Shown: piece after piece, positions 46,609 to 55,800 of the stretch
How the letters are laid out: each line of letters begins with the position of its first letter
Position numbering within the stretch: the first letter of the stretch is position 1
DNA from: Sphingobacterium alkalisoli
Lineage (GTDB): Bacteria > Bacteroidota > Bacteroidia > Sphingobacteriales > Sphingobacteriaceae
Direction: 5' to 3'
NCBI RefSeq assembly: GCF_005049105.1
Contig: NZ_SUKA01000007.1
Span: 212,144-276,143 of the forward strand
DNA length: 64,000 bases
Notes under the pieces: model-generated
What the model was told of the DNA's origin: nothing
What the model saw: the letters and a program-made list of their open reading frames with translations, nothing else
Databases searched by the model: none
Made by a program: the position numbers and the translations under genes

Positions 46609-47769
46609 TTAACCCACTTTATGGAGCTTAACCTTATGCAGTAGCCAGGCTGTCACCAGTTTCGATTTCCCACCATGTTTATAAGCAATGATCTTCGTTC
46701 CTAGATTATCCTTCAAGCTGATCGTGATTTCCTTATTCGACGCCTGTGTCGCACCTTCGACCGCATGAAGTGGTATCAGGTAATTTCGGTTCACGCGCAT
46801 ATAGTCATCGCATCCGAGTGTTCCTTCTAAGCTGTCAAGACTTCCGCTTTGATACCAAAACTCCGATCCTGAGAGCAGGCCTATGTATATATTGTCCTCT
46901 TTGGCGCGGAAGTAGGCCACATCCTCATCTTTATATCCCATTACCCTATCCTCGGTGTTTACAACATGGAGATGATGAACCCGCAGCTTTTGTTCGGCGA
47001 CAGACCTTTCTTTCAAGTCTTCCTTAATCGCTTTGTAGACCTCTTGCAGCTCGTCAATTTTCACATCTGCTATACGCAGTAGCTGCCTGCTTTCTAACAG
47101 TTCTGTTTTATAGTGGTCTCTTTCTTCTTCCACAAGTTGCATTTCTGTACGCGCCTCTTCTCCGCTTGTCCTTAATAACGTACGTTCAGATTCCAGTGCA
47201 CGCAAACATTCTGCATGCAATCGCTGCATTTCTTGCGTTGCATTGGTGACAAGCCGTAACTTACCGCTTAACGCGATATTTACACGTGCCAATCGTTTAT
47301 TTCGATGCAATAGAAAAGCTATTGCGTACCATGCATTGATTAAGATCAGAAACAACAAAATAAGGTATACATCTGTATGCAGAAACGAGGATTGCTGTAT
47401 GGCAGGGGGCAGCAGTTTGGACATTACCTTATGTAGTTCGACCATAATGAATAAAGGAACCGCTACACATGACGCAGCCTGGTAAAACAAACGCGATACC
47501 CAGCCCCGGTTCCAGGGCTGACGTCGATCCAGTGACGCCGTTTTCCAGTCCATACCCAGCATTAGCGCAATAGCAACTAGAAAATATAGACCTGTCACAA
47601 AGAGGAACTCCTCTTCGCCTAAAGCCTCAAAAAAGCTACCCCGATAACCATACACACTTATCGTTACGGCAAAAATGATCCCACGCAGCCATGCCGGTAT
47701 ATGGAATTCTCCATAGTCAGCAAACGTGGTTCCCACCCGCTTTTGGCCAGTATGCTTTTCTTTATTCAT
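46609..47769 (-). CDS. Membrane-bound LytTR-domain transcriptional regulator
   Basis: A 386-residue protein from the ATG at 47769, which has an A-A-G-G-A-A ribosome-binding site; the frame is open back to 47859. Four membrane helices lie in the first 170 residues. A long coiled coil (about 175-265) leads to a C-terminal LytTR DNA-binding domain (about 285-375) with V-A-Y-F-R-A-K-E-D-N and the typical M-R-V-N-R-N-Y-L-I-P-L. There is no receiver domain, so signal input probably comes through the membrane part. It is divergent from the 48067-50144 operon, and LytTR-style repeats lie between. Confidence 0.88.
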   Translation of the reverse strand: MNKEKHTGQKRVGTTFADYGEFHIPAWLRGIIFAVTISVYGYRGSFFEALGEEEFLFVTGLYFLVAIALMLGMDWKTASLDRRQPWNRGWVSRLFYQAASCVAVPLFIMVELHKVMSKLLPPAIQQSSFLHTDVYLILLFLILINAWYAIAFLLHRNKRLARVNIALSGKLRLVTNATQEMQRLHAECLRALESERTLLRTSGEEARTEMQLVEEERDHYKTELLESRQLLRIADVKIDELQEVYKAIKEDLKERSVAEQKLRVHHLHVVNTEDRVMGYKDEDVAYFRAKEDNIYIGLLSGSEFWYQSGSLDSLEGTLGCDDYMRVNRNYLIPLHAVEGATQASNKEITISLKDNLGTKIIAYKHGGKSKLVTAWLLHKVKLHKVG

Positions 47770-47912
47770 AATTTCCTTATCACAGTATACGGATACAAGT
47801 AGACCGCATCCTATTCTTACGTAAAAGCAATTTACGAAAAGTATTTTGAAAAAAAACATATGTAAGTATATGACAACCGATTAGCGACCGTTAGACTAAT
47901 CATTACTCCCTA

Positions 47913-47969
47913 TTCGACCCCATATTTTTTCAATTCACCCCCACAAAAAATAGACTCGCCCCCACATTT
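47913..47969 (+). promoter_or_regulatory. Three direct repeats at exactly 21-bp spacing, candidate LytTR operator
   Basis: TTCGACCCCATATTT (47913), TTCACCCCCACAAAA (47934) and CTCGCCCCCACATTT (47955) share the pattern YTCRMCCCCAYAWWW and start exactly 21 bp apart. A weak fourth match, TTCGA, starts at 47976. LytTR proteins are known to bind direct repeats of about 9 bp separated by about 12 bp, giving a 21-bp period, i.e. the same face of the helix. The repeats lie between the LytTR gene and the divergent operon. Confidence 0.7.
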
Positions 47970-48066
47970 AGGCACTTCGATCATATTAGGAGGGAAAAAT
48001 TAGCTCCGTATACAACAGATTTACAGCCGTTTAAACGTAAATTTACGGTATCTAATCATAAATATT

Positions 48067-49050
48067 ATGAAGAAGTCAAGCTATTATTTTTGGTTTATCC
48101 GTGTGCTATTATATCTTATAACCATTTTATTGTGGGGTATTCTATATCGCCTTCTGCTTCTTTTTATGGAACATGTTGAACACTTGCCGTTATCAATGGA
48201 ATGGTCAAGGATATTCGCTTTTGTGCTTTTAAGAATCGGTAATCTTGTTCTGATCGCTGTACTTGCTTTTATCATTTATATCCTTATTACCATTGTGATC
48301 GACTATCCGATTTTGCGTCCATCATTTATAGACCGCTACCGACGCGTACCACAGATCGATGCACTATTAAATAGCAGGGCTGCGCTAAGTAACCTATTTC
48401 TCATCCTGTTTTCGACAATCGGTACATTATACAGCATACTATACCGAGTAAGTATTGACTATCAGCTTGCGCTATCCGCCGTATTATTATTGCTTTTCTA
48501 TCTGATCCGCTGGCACCCCAAGCCCAATAGTGGCCTTCCAACTTTCGTGTATCTATTGGTTTGCCTATTTGTATCGAGCATTCGCATCAGCAACCAGCAG
48601 CGATACGATCTATTCAATGACAACTGGCTATTCGTGCTGTCGCTTGTGCTGAGCCTACTTTTTGCAGCCGGATGGATTGTACTCAAGATCCGACGCGTGC
48701 CCCCCCGTAGCACGACAAGGCAATGGCACTTCTCGCTGATTACCGTGACCAGTGTATTTTTTATCCGCTATTTTGAAATCGCACTCACCACCATCAACTG
48801 CCAATACGATCCCATAAAAACAAATGTCATCTATACGGCAACAGTCGTTTCCATATATGAGCCCTATAAAGAAGAGTATCACCTGTGTCTGTCCTATCCG
48901 CACAAAGGGTCTGAACGTAACATTTTAATGCGGGTACACCCCGCTATATACAAAAAGGCAGTGGTCGGTAGTAAAATAGATATCCACCTGCATACCGGCT
49001 TGCTCGGTTGGCCTTGGTACCACGATGATATCCATACCCGCCACCCATGA
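48067..49050 (+). CDS. Uncharacterised seven-helix membrane protein with C-terminal soluble domain
   Basis: A 327-residue protein I do not recognise. About seven membrane helices fill residues 8-240, with long basic loops (e.g. I-D-R-Y-R-R-V near 90 and K-I-R-R-V-P-P near 210). The last 75 residues form a soluble, beta-rich tail with V-V-S-I-Y-E-P-Y-K-E-E-Y and G-W-P-W-Y-H-D-D. There is no enzyme motif. The stop overlaps the next start by four bases (ATGA at 49047-49050), so both proteins are made together. The gene is divergent from the LytTR regulator and is its likely target. Confidence 0.75.
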   Translation: MKKSSYYFWFIRVLLYLITILLWGILYRLLLLFMEHVEHLPLSMEWSRIFAFVLLRIGNLVLIAVLAFIIYILITIVIDYPILRPSFIDRYRRVPQIDALLNSRAALSNLFLILFSTIGTLYSILYRVSIDYQLALSAVLLLLFYLIRWHPKPNSGLPTFVYLLVCLFVSSIRISNQQRYDLFNDNWLFVLSLVLSLLFAAGWIVLKIRRVPPRSTTRQWHFSLITVTSVFFIRYFEIALTTINCQYDPIKTNVIYTATVVSIYEPYKEEYHLCLSYPHKGSERNILMRVHPAIYKKAVVGSKIDIHLHTGLLGWPWYHDDIHTRHP

Positions 49051-50144
49051 TGTCGACCTTATCCATATTGCAAGAAGCCGTAGACCAATATGTATCAGTC
49101 GAAGCAACGCATCTGTCCGTAACAGCAGACTCGGTAGACAGGGTGTGCAAACAAGTACTGTCGGACATGTCTGCTGTCTACAGGCAACGTACCAGCCTAG
49201 ATATGGCTGCGCAGGATGCTAACCAATGCTATGTTTTTTTAATCCAGATCATCGATAAGTTATGGGGAAAAACCCACCTCTTGCACATATTTGATTCCTT
49301 GCAAGATCTATTGTGCAAGTTCGAACATCGCTATGGGCACTATATCAAGCCCTGCAACACGCTGCCTCTTTATCAACAGCAGATCCTACAGGATGAAGTC
49401 GCTAGGCGGCTCCCGGCTCTTATTAATAAGCTACATAAAAAGTCCATCCCCCATATTTATCTCGATGAATTGGATTATGCAATGAAAAGCCTTTTTCACC
49501 CCGGTAAGATGCCTGAACTCCGTTATGACCACCGCACCTACTTACCCAAGCTTATCGGCGCACTGGAAGCTATGGCCGACGACAAGCGATCCAAACCCTG
49601 GACCGATCGCTTTACAAAGCTCCTTGTCAATCTAAATTTTAATTATATGGGTTTCTACAACCGTTGGGAAAGTAAGCAGAACGAACAATTTGACGCTGCC
49701 AACCTACAGGGTACGGTACACGACGCCCTAATCAGCTTAGAATCGGAGCTAAAGCAGTATGGCACCACGAACCATCTGGCCTACCATCCTGAACACAAGC
49801 CACTATTGGACCACATGTGGGATTATCTACAGATGCAAAAAAAGCGGGCAAAGCGTGCAGATGGAAATGAACTGCAGCGTCTCTATCCGTTTATTCCCTT
49901 AAGGCTAAACGGACATCAGTCTAAGCTCTTTTTCCATGCATTTTGTGCTGCAGACCTCTTTCCAACGACGAGAAAAGAAGATTCGGCTAAAGCCGTAGCT
50001 GCTAACATACGTACAGAGAGTGGTACTGCGCTTACATTTCAAAGCCTGAACCGGTACGATCGGGATAAGCTGGGACCCCACGCTCCTTTTGTAATTCGAA
50101 AACTAAAGGAAATGACCTTATTTCTGGAAGACGATTTTAAGTAG
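49047..50144 (+). CDS. Uncharacterised 365-residue soluble protein coupled to the membrane protein
   Basis: A mostly alpha-helical cytoplasmic protein with no signal peptide and no domain I can name. Notable segments are L-N-F-N-Y-M-G-F-Y-N-R-W near residue 195, a mid-region rich in charged helices, and a C-terminal part (P-L-R-L-N-G-H-Q-S-K-L-F-F then R-K-L-K-E-M-T-L-F-L). The L-N-F-N-x-x-x-F pattern recalls some Bacteroidota regulatory proteins such as RteC, but the rest does not fit well. Translational coupling to the membrane protein points to a shared complex. Confidence 0.75.
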   Translation: MMSTLSILQEAVDQYVSVEATHLSVTADSVDRVCKQVLSDMSAVYRQRTSLDMAAQDANQCYVFLIQIIDKLWGKTHLLHIFDSLQDLLCKFEHRYGHYIKPCNTLPLYQQQILQDEVARRLPALINKLHKKSIPHIYLDELDYAMKSLFHPGKMPELRYDHRTYLPKLIGALEAMADDKRSKPWTDRFTKLLVNLNFNYMGFYNRWESKQNEQFDAANLQGTVHDALISLESELKQYGTTNHLAYHPEHKPLLDHMWDYLQMQKKRAKRADGNELQRLYPFIPLRLNGHQSKLFFHAFCAADLFPTTRKEDSAKAVAANIRTESGTALTFQSLNRYDRDKLGPHAPFVIRKLKEMTLFLEDDFK

Positions 50145-50467
50145 CTCTTTCCATAAAGTTCCAAATTATTTTAAAAAAGTAGGGGACTCCCCCTAGCTCC
50201 CCCCTTCTCGAGGTAAAAATTCACTCCAAAAACTAGGCTTACGCCATCAAAACACAAGAAAACGACGCGCATTCTGCTACCTCCAAAAATAGCCAAAATC
50301 TCCCCCCTTCGGCACAGTACCCCCGCTCATTGCTCAGGAACCGAACCGGAACCCTAAATTCTGTCCCCCTATCTGCTTTCCTTTTTGCTATACTTTTGAA
50401 TTATGCATCTCGCAGGAAGCGAGATAAGCATTGATAAGTACATAAAAAAACAGAAACGGCAAAGCAT
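50145..50467 (+). promoter_or_regulatory. Intergenic region with C-runs and a candidate promoter for the MauE gene
   Basis: This 323-bp gap holds no gene. It contains five C-runs of 5-6 bases (50189, 50199, 50302, 50320, 50365). The first bases at 50302 and 50365 are 63 bp apart, three times 21. TACTTTTG at 50391-50398 is an exact -7 element 69 bp before the MauE start, but there is no -33 TTTG at the right place. The C-run at 50365-50369 ends 21 bp before the -7, where an activator could substitute. Confidence 0.45.
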
Positions 50468-50938
50468 ATGAAGACACGAAAAAACATACTAACACTAGCC
50501 CAGTATAGCTTTATCCTGCTTTGGGGTTATGCAGCTACCATTAAGTTATGGAACTGGGATCAGAGCCAACGTGAAATGCACCTGCAACCCTTTCCAGGCT
50601 GGATGGCGGATATCCTCTTCGCGCTGATCCCGCTTTTGGAACTAGGAATTGTCTACCTATTGATCAACCGTAAGACCGTAGAGCGTGGCATACAGCTGTC
50701 GGTACTGTTGCTCAGCGCATTTACGCTCTACCTTGTCCTAGCAGTCGGCAGCGCTTTTGGCAAGATCCCCTGTGCCTGCGGCGGAATCCTGAGTAATATG
50801 GGACATTTGGAACACATAGCATTCAACCTGCTCTTTATAGCAGTCGGAATAATAACATTGGTATTGGCCCACAGCAGCAGGCTGCGCGATGACGTCTCAC
50901 GCAGAACCCGCAGAAAGGAGGATGACGCCTTAATCTAA
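50468..50938 (+). CDS. MauE/DoxX-family redox-associated membrane protein
   Basis: A 156-residue protein with four membrane helices (about 8-28, 45-66, 74-95, 116-138). Between helices three and four it carries K-I-P-C-A-C-G-G-I-L followed by M-G-H-L-E-H, the paired-cysteine motif of the MauE-like branch of DoxX proteins, which supply or relay electrons for disulfide formation or reduction. The tail is strongly basic. It lies just before the small two-cysteine secreted protein, which could be its substrate. Confidence 0.85.
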   Translation: MKTRKNILTLAQYSFILLWGYAATIKLWNWDQSQREMHLQPFPGWMADILFALIPLLELGIVYLLINRKTVERGIQLSVLLLSAFTLYLVLAVGSAFGKIPCACGGILSNMGHLEHIAFNLLFIAVGIITLVLAHSSRLRDDVSRRTRRKEDDALI

Positions 50939-50951
50939 CAATACTGGGTGA

Positions 50952-51039
50952 GCAGGTATCGGGCTTTACCTGCATAGACGGATTCTCCCTCTGGCATAAG
51001 CCTTCGGAATGCCATGGAGCAGGTCGTGTGATGGACCTG
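50952..51039 (+). other. Structured leader with three hairpins before the DUF6520-like gene
   Basis: Three short inverted repeats follow one another: GCAGGTA/TACCTGC (50952-50958, 50967-50973), GGCAT/ATGCC (50993-50997, 51009-51013) and CAGGTC/GACCTG (51020-51025, 51034-51039). The first and third have 8-base loops and share GAGCAGGT. The region is the 141-bp leader between mauE-like and DUF6520-like genes and may set the level or stability of the second message. Confidence 0.45.
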
Positions 51040-51079
51040 ATGAAATCAGAACACGCTAATTTTTTTAAATTTTTATATT

Positions 51080-51421
51080 ATGGTAAAAACATTTAAAAAC
51101 TTCGACAAGGGCGCCTTGGTTGCGTTGGCAGTTGCCGGATTCTTTGCGATCTCTTGGACCAATGCAGCGCATAAATTAGCGCCGCAATGGTATCAAGTGA
51201 CTGAGTCCGGAACCGATCCTGATCCGGAAAAGAACCAGCATATTGTTGGTCTTTACCCGGGAGGAACGCCAACAAATCCATGTGACGAGACATCGGGCGA
51301 AATCTGTGCTATTCAGCTCGATTTCAATCCCGAAGAGACGGATATGCCCTCAACTGTATCGGAAGCAAAAAACCTTGCTGAAGTTACAGTAGGATCGAGC
51401 CGTTTTTCGCAAGAAAACTAG
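51080..51421 (+). CDS. Small secreted two-cysteine protein, DUF6520-like
   Basis: A 113-residue protein with an N-terminal signal/anchor (G-A-L-V-A-L-A-V-A-G-F-F-A, residues 11-23) ending near N-A-A-H. The exported part contains W-Y-Q-V-T and two cysteines nine residues apart in P-C-D-E-T-S-G-E-I-C-A-I. Size, leader and the Y-x-V-T then Cys pattern agree with the Bacteroidota DUF6520 family, whose function is not known to me. Its A/T-rich upstream stretch leaves no clear Shine-Dalgarno, as is common in Bacteroidota. The neighbouring MauE-like and TlpA genes suggest its disulfide is actively handled. Confidence 0.65.
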   Translation: MVKTFKNFDKGALVALAVAGFFAISWTNAAHKLAPQWYQVTESGTDPDPEKNQHIVGLYPGGTPTNPCDETSGEICAIQLDFNPEETDMPSTVSEAKNLAEVTVGSSRFSQEN

Positions 51422-51456
51422 TCATTGAAGTTAATTTTTAAACAGGGCCAAAACAG

Positions 51457-51484
51457 TTAGGTCTGTCTGCTAGGACAGACCTAA
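51457..51484. terminator. Intrinsic terminator between convergent operons
   Basis: TTAGGTCTGTC pairs perfectly with GACAGACCTAA (11 bp, 6-base loop), followed on the plus strand by a T-rich stretch. It ends the DUF6520-like gene and lies 4 bp past the stop of the convergent SusD gene at 51489. Confidence 0.85.
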
Positions 51485-51488
51485 TTAT

Positions 51489-52859
51489 TTATTCTTCGTT
51501 CTGCGGCACGTCTCCCAATTCTATTTCACTCTGGGGCAATGGCCAAATCCACCGCGCACTCGTCGGGATCAGTTCGTACCGCTTCCCATCAACAATACGA
51601 AAATAGATTTGGGGCCCCTCCGCATCAGTAGTGAGCCGTCTCATATCATACCACCGAAGGCCACGCATGAAAAGCTGTTTCTGCCTTTCTAAAAGAATCC
51701 TGTCAACAAATTCTTTCTGCCCGGCTATCTGTAAAGGCTCAAATGAATCATTGTGCCTTTTTGCCAGTAATTTATTTAACCACGCGGAAGCTTCTACTAG
51801 ATTATTCAAACGCGCTCTTGATTCTGCGGCAATTAGATAAAGTTCGTCGACGGCTATTCCTACAAAATATCCAGATGGCCCACTATAAGATCCTTTAAAC
51901 GAAACCCGATTATCAGCATGATATGTAAAATACAGCTTAGCTCTTAAATCTGTCGCCTCGTAGGAATCCAGTATATGCCTGGCGACATTAAGCCTTGCTG
52001 AATTTATGATTGTGGCATTAGCTCTCTGAAAGAAAATAACTTCCGGATTATCTTCACCGTAATTTTCCGGAAAAGTGAAAGCAGCCGTTTCATCCAACGA
52101 GTTATAGTCAAGTAATTCATCATAAATTTTTAAACTTTCCTCTGCATAGTGAGCCGATCGTTCATAATCTCCCATTTGCAAATACACCCGTGCCAATAAA
52201 GCATATACCGTATTTTTACCGGGTCTAAATTTATGTACGGATCTTTCCGGCAATAATTCGGCCGACTGTTTCAGATCTGCAAGTATCTGTTCATACAGTT
52301 CCTTTACGGTCCCCCTTCCTATACGGACTTGGATATCATAATCCAGGCGCAAGGGAATACCCATATCCCTATTTGCACTATTGGGATCATACTTCCTGCA
52401 GAATAACTCAGCCAGCTGAAAGAAGGCAAGTGATCTATAAAAAAGCGCTGTTCCCTTCACCGTATTCCAGTCATCTTGATCGGATGGCCTCGGCGATATC
52501 TTCTCGACATCCAATGCAAGGTTTGCATGGAGAATCTGTTGATACCCCCAATTCCAATCATTGCTCTCTCCACCTTCAAATATATCTCCCGCAGACCACA
52601 TGTACGCGTTCTTCTGATAAGCTTGGCTTAGTGCATTGTATCGTACATCCGAAATGGTATACTCATCCGATCCGATCAATGCTAATTCTAATGCATTGAC
52701 CTGGTTGAATACGTCATAATTATCCAATATCGCTTGATAATCACTAATCAAAACAGGAACCGTCTGGTTTGACACCCTTTTGATGTCCAAAAAATCTTTA
52801 CCACACCCAGCGAATACGCATGCGGCGGCAATATAATATGTAAGTATTTTAGTTTTCAT
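51489..52859 (-). CDS. SusD/RagB-family lipoprotein (TlpA-linked type)
   Basis: A 456-residue lipoprotein (V-F-A-G-C, Cys19). I-S-D-Y-Q-A-I-L-D-N near residue 42 resembles the SusD at 28525-29880. The C-terminal end has R-G-L-R-W-Y-D-M-R-R and W-P-L-P-Q-S-E-I. It is the last gene of the TlpA-SusC-SusD operon, 17 bp after SusC. No sigma/FecR pair accompanies this operon. Confidence 0.9.
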   Translation of the reverse strand: MKTKILTYYIAAACVFAGCGKDFLDIKRVSNQTVPVLISDYQAILDNYDVFNQVNALELALIGSDEYTISDVRYNALSQAYQKNAYMWSAGDIFEGGESNDWNWGYQQILHANLALDVEKISPRPSDQDDWNTVKGTALFYRSLAFFQLAELFCRKYDPNSANRDMGIPLRLDYDIQVRIGRGTVKELYEQILADLKQSAELLPERSVHKFRPGKNTVYALLARVYLQMGDYERSAHYAEESLKIYDELLDYNSLDETAAFTFPENYGEDNPEVIFFQRANATIINSARLNVARHILDSYEATDLRAKLYFTYHADNRVSFKGSYSGPSGYFVGIAVDELYLIAAESRARLNNLVEASAWLNKLLAKRHNDSFEPLQIAGQKEFVDRILLERQKQLFMRGLRWYDMRRLTTDAEGPQIYFRIVDGKRYELIPTSARWIWPLPQSEIELGDVPQNEE

Positions 52860-52876
52860 TTCTGATCTTGTAAAAT

Positions 52877-55800
52877 TTAGAATCCAATCTGCACGCCCAT
52901 TGCCATCTGCAAAGGTGGCACATAATCAGCATCTACGTAGTCCGGGTCGATCCCATGTCGATTGGCCTTCCACAGAACACCTATGTTCCTCGCATATGCA
53001 AACAATCTTAAATTGTTAAATCCAGCTTTTTTTAGTGCAGATTCGGAAAATGTGTAGGACACGTTAAGGTCCTGTAACCGAATGAAATCACCTCGGGTGA
53101 CCAATATTTCGGAGAAGGAATACGATTGCGCCCTATAAGAATCATATGTACTCATTCGTGCCGGCACATTCGTTAAGTTTTCGTCTCCCGGCATTAACCA
53201 CCTGTCGAGGTAATCGAGATGATAGTTCTGATGAGCATCTGTTATTGATGAAGGGTCTATTGATTTCCGCCGGAATACAAAATTAGACTTAAATGTCAGC
53301 AGAGCAGAAATAGAGATGCCTTTCCATGAGAATTCATTTCTTAGAGAACCATACAAAGGCGGTACCGTTACGCCGGCCCTAATCAAATTTTCGACGTTGA
53401 ACGACGTATAATAAGTTTGGTAATCTTGTGAGACCTCTCCATCGATCAGAACTTGAAGATTCCCTGTCGACGGATCAAGTCCAGTCCATGGCATAGCATA
53501 CATAATATCACGGGATACTCCGCGATGGGGTGGAGCCGGATTTTGTGCATAGTACCCTATCGACAACACATCCTGGGTTGCGTAATCCTTAACTTCATTA
53601 CCAACATAATTGATCAATACCGTACTATTCCATGTAAATATTCCGGAGAGATTCCGGCTGTTCAGCTGTACATCCAATCCTCTTGTTTTTAGGTCTGCAT
53701 AGTTTACCAGATTAGAATTAACTGCGGTTCCGCCAGTAAAAATTCCGGTGCTGGGTGGCAGCAGATCTTGACCGATCAGATCATGGGCATTTTTTAGATA
53801 ATAGTCTACACTTCCCGACAACCTGTTGTTCTTACTTCTAAAATCCATCCCTAAGTTGGCCGTATTTATGAGCTCCCATCTCAGTGAAGGATTACCAACA
53901 GAAGTAAGCGTACTATATGGAAGCTGCGAAATCCAATGCGCGCCCCAGTGATAAATTGTAGGATAAGCACTTACGGTCTTATTTACATTTCCAGCGCTAC
54001 CATAGGTACCTCGAAAACGTAAATAGTCGATAACTTCCGTTCTGAACCAGTCTTCTTTTGATATCTCCCAACTGCCGCCCACAGACCACAAGGGTGTACC
54101 TTTCTGATTGGTCTTAACACCGAATAGATTGGATCCATCCCAGCGCATGGATCCCGAGAGCATATACTTTTCCCTATATGTATGACTTACATTACCAAAA
54201 TAGGACAGATAACGATCGATAAATCGCAGATTGGAATTCGAGGGCGCATTTATGCGGGCGCGCGAGGTGGGGCGGACAGTATAGTTCTGCGTGTAATTAA
54301 AATTTGTAACACCTGTCATCAATTCAGGATCGTAGTTGTACAACGTGCTGCCGGGCATACTACGTTCTACAAATTCACGTACCTCCCCACCGGCAAGCGC
54401 ATAGATCTGATGATCTGAACCAAACCTCTGCTCATAGTTTACCTGCATACGGCCTGAATGACTACGTGAGGCTGATGGACTTGCTTGCTGAAAGATGCCC
54501 CCATGGGGTATAATCCTCGAGCCATCAGCTTGCGTAAAGCGGTTTACCATATTACGAACGTAGTAGCTATCCTTATCGTACTCCACCGTACTGTTGCTAT
54601 TGCCCTTGATATATTGGTAGGTCGCATTGAGGTTAAAGTGATCTAAAAAGTTATATCGGACACCTACATTTGCGCGGAGCTCCTCCGCGTTACTTTGTCT
54701 GTCAATTAGATCCCGCTCCGCCAATGGTCTGTACTGCCAGTCCAGTAGCCCCTGTGCTTCTGCCTCATCTATATAAGTCTGCCGGTAGTCCTTTATAATT
54801 GCCCGCGGATCACCATTATTGTCCGCCAGTCGCGTATAAGGCGACAGACCGACATGTGTTGCATGCCCTTTTAGATCGTTCAGACCGATGCCGTTGTTGA
54901 CCGCTTTCTGCTGGCTGTACCAGAGGGCAGTGCTAAATTCTAACTCTTTAGCCGGCTTAAATGTATTCTGGATATTCAGGTTGATCCGTTCATTCCGGTT
55001 ACCGATCACATCTGCGCGGTTCCGGTCGTAGCCCCCTGAGACGAAGTAGGTAAAACGTTCTCCACCTCCCCTTGCATTCAGCGCATACTGCTGGTACACA
55101 GAAGGCTGATAAAGGTGGGCCATGGCTTCCTCACGTACCTCGGTCGTTTTCATAATTGCCTCCCGCCGGGCAAAATCCTCCTGACTGAGGGTTCCATTTT
55201 CCAGCGCGATAAGCATTTCGACATATTCTGGGAATGGCACCTGTTGCACATTTGACAGGTAATATCCCCCATGTTCATATTTTTCCCTTTCGATCTGCAT
55301 CACTACTTCCGAAGGCAATCTATTGCGACTGTACATCAGATCTGGCTTCTGTCCGATTGTTACATTGCTATTCAGCGACAATTGTCCCTTTTGATTATAT
55401 CGTCCCTGTTTCGTCGTAATGACGATGACGCCGTTGCCCGCTCTTGCCCCCCATATGCTCGCCGCCGCCGCGTCTTTCAATATGGTTATGTTTTCGATAT
55501 CGTTGGGATTGATACTGCTGATGTCGCCTTCATATGGGAAATTGTCCACGACGATCAGGGGCGATGCATCGGACTGTATTGTTGCCAGTCCGCGTACACG
55601 GATGTCCGATGCCCCGGTACCTCCGGCATTGACAAACTGTACGCCCGAAGCAACGCCTTCCAGACGTTGCAGGATGTTACCGCCTACAGACCGGTTAAGC
55701 AGCCCGTTGTCGACCTGCGTGAAAGATCCCGTCGCCCGTTCGCGCGGAATGCTATAGAAGCCGGTATTTATTGCGACCTCTTCAATGACATTGGATTCTT

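Noticed and set aside
49047..50144. RteC-type conjugative transposon regulator
   Set aside because: Only a short L-N-F-N-like segment is similar; the length and the rest differ, and no transfer or mobilisation genes are present.
50944..51090. Short frame with two cysteines running through the hairpin leader
   Set aside because: It looks peptide-like but has no ATG, GTG or TTG start after its upstream stop, and the sequence is better explained by the hairpins.
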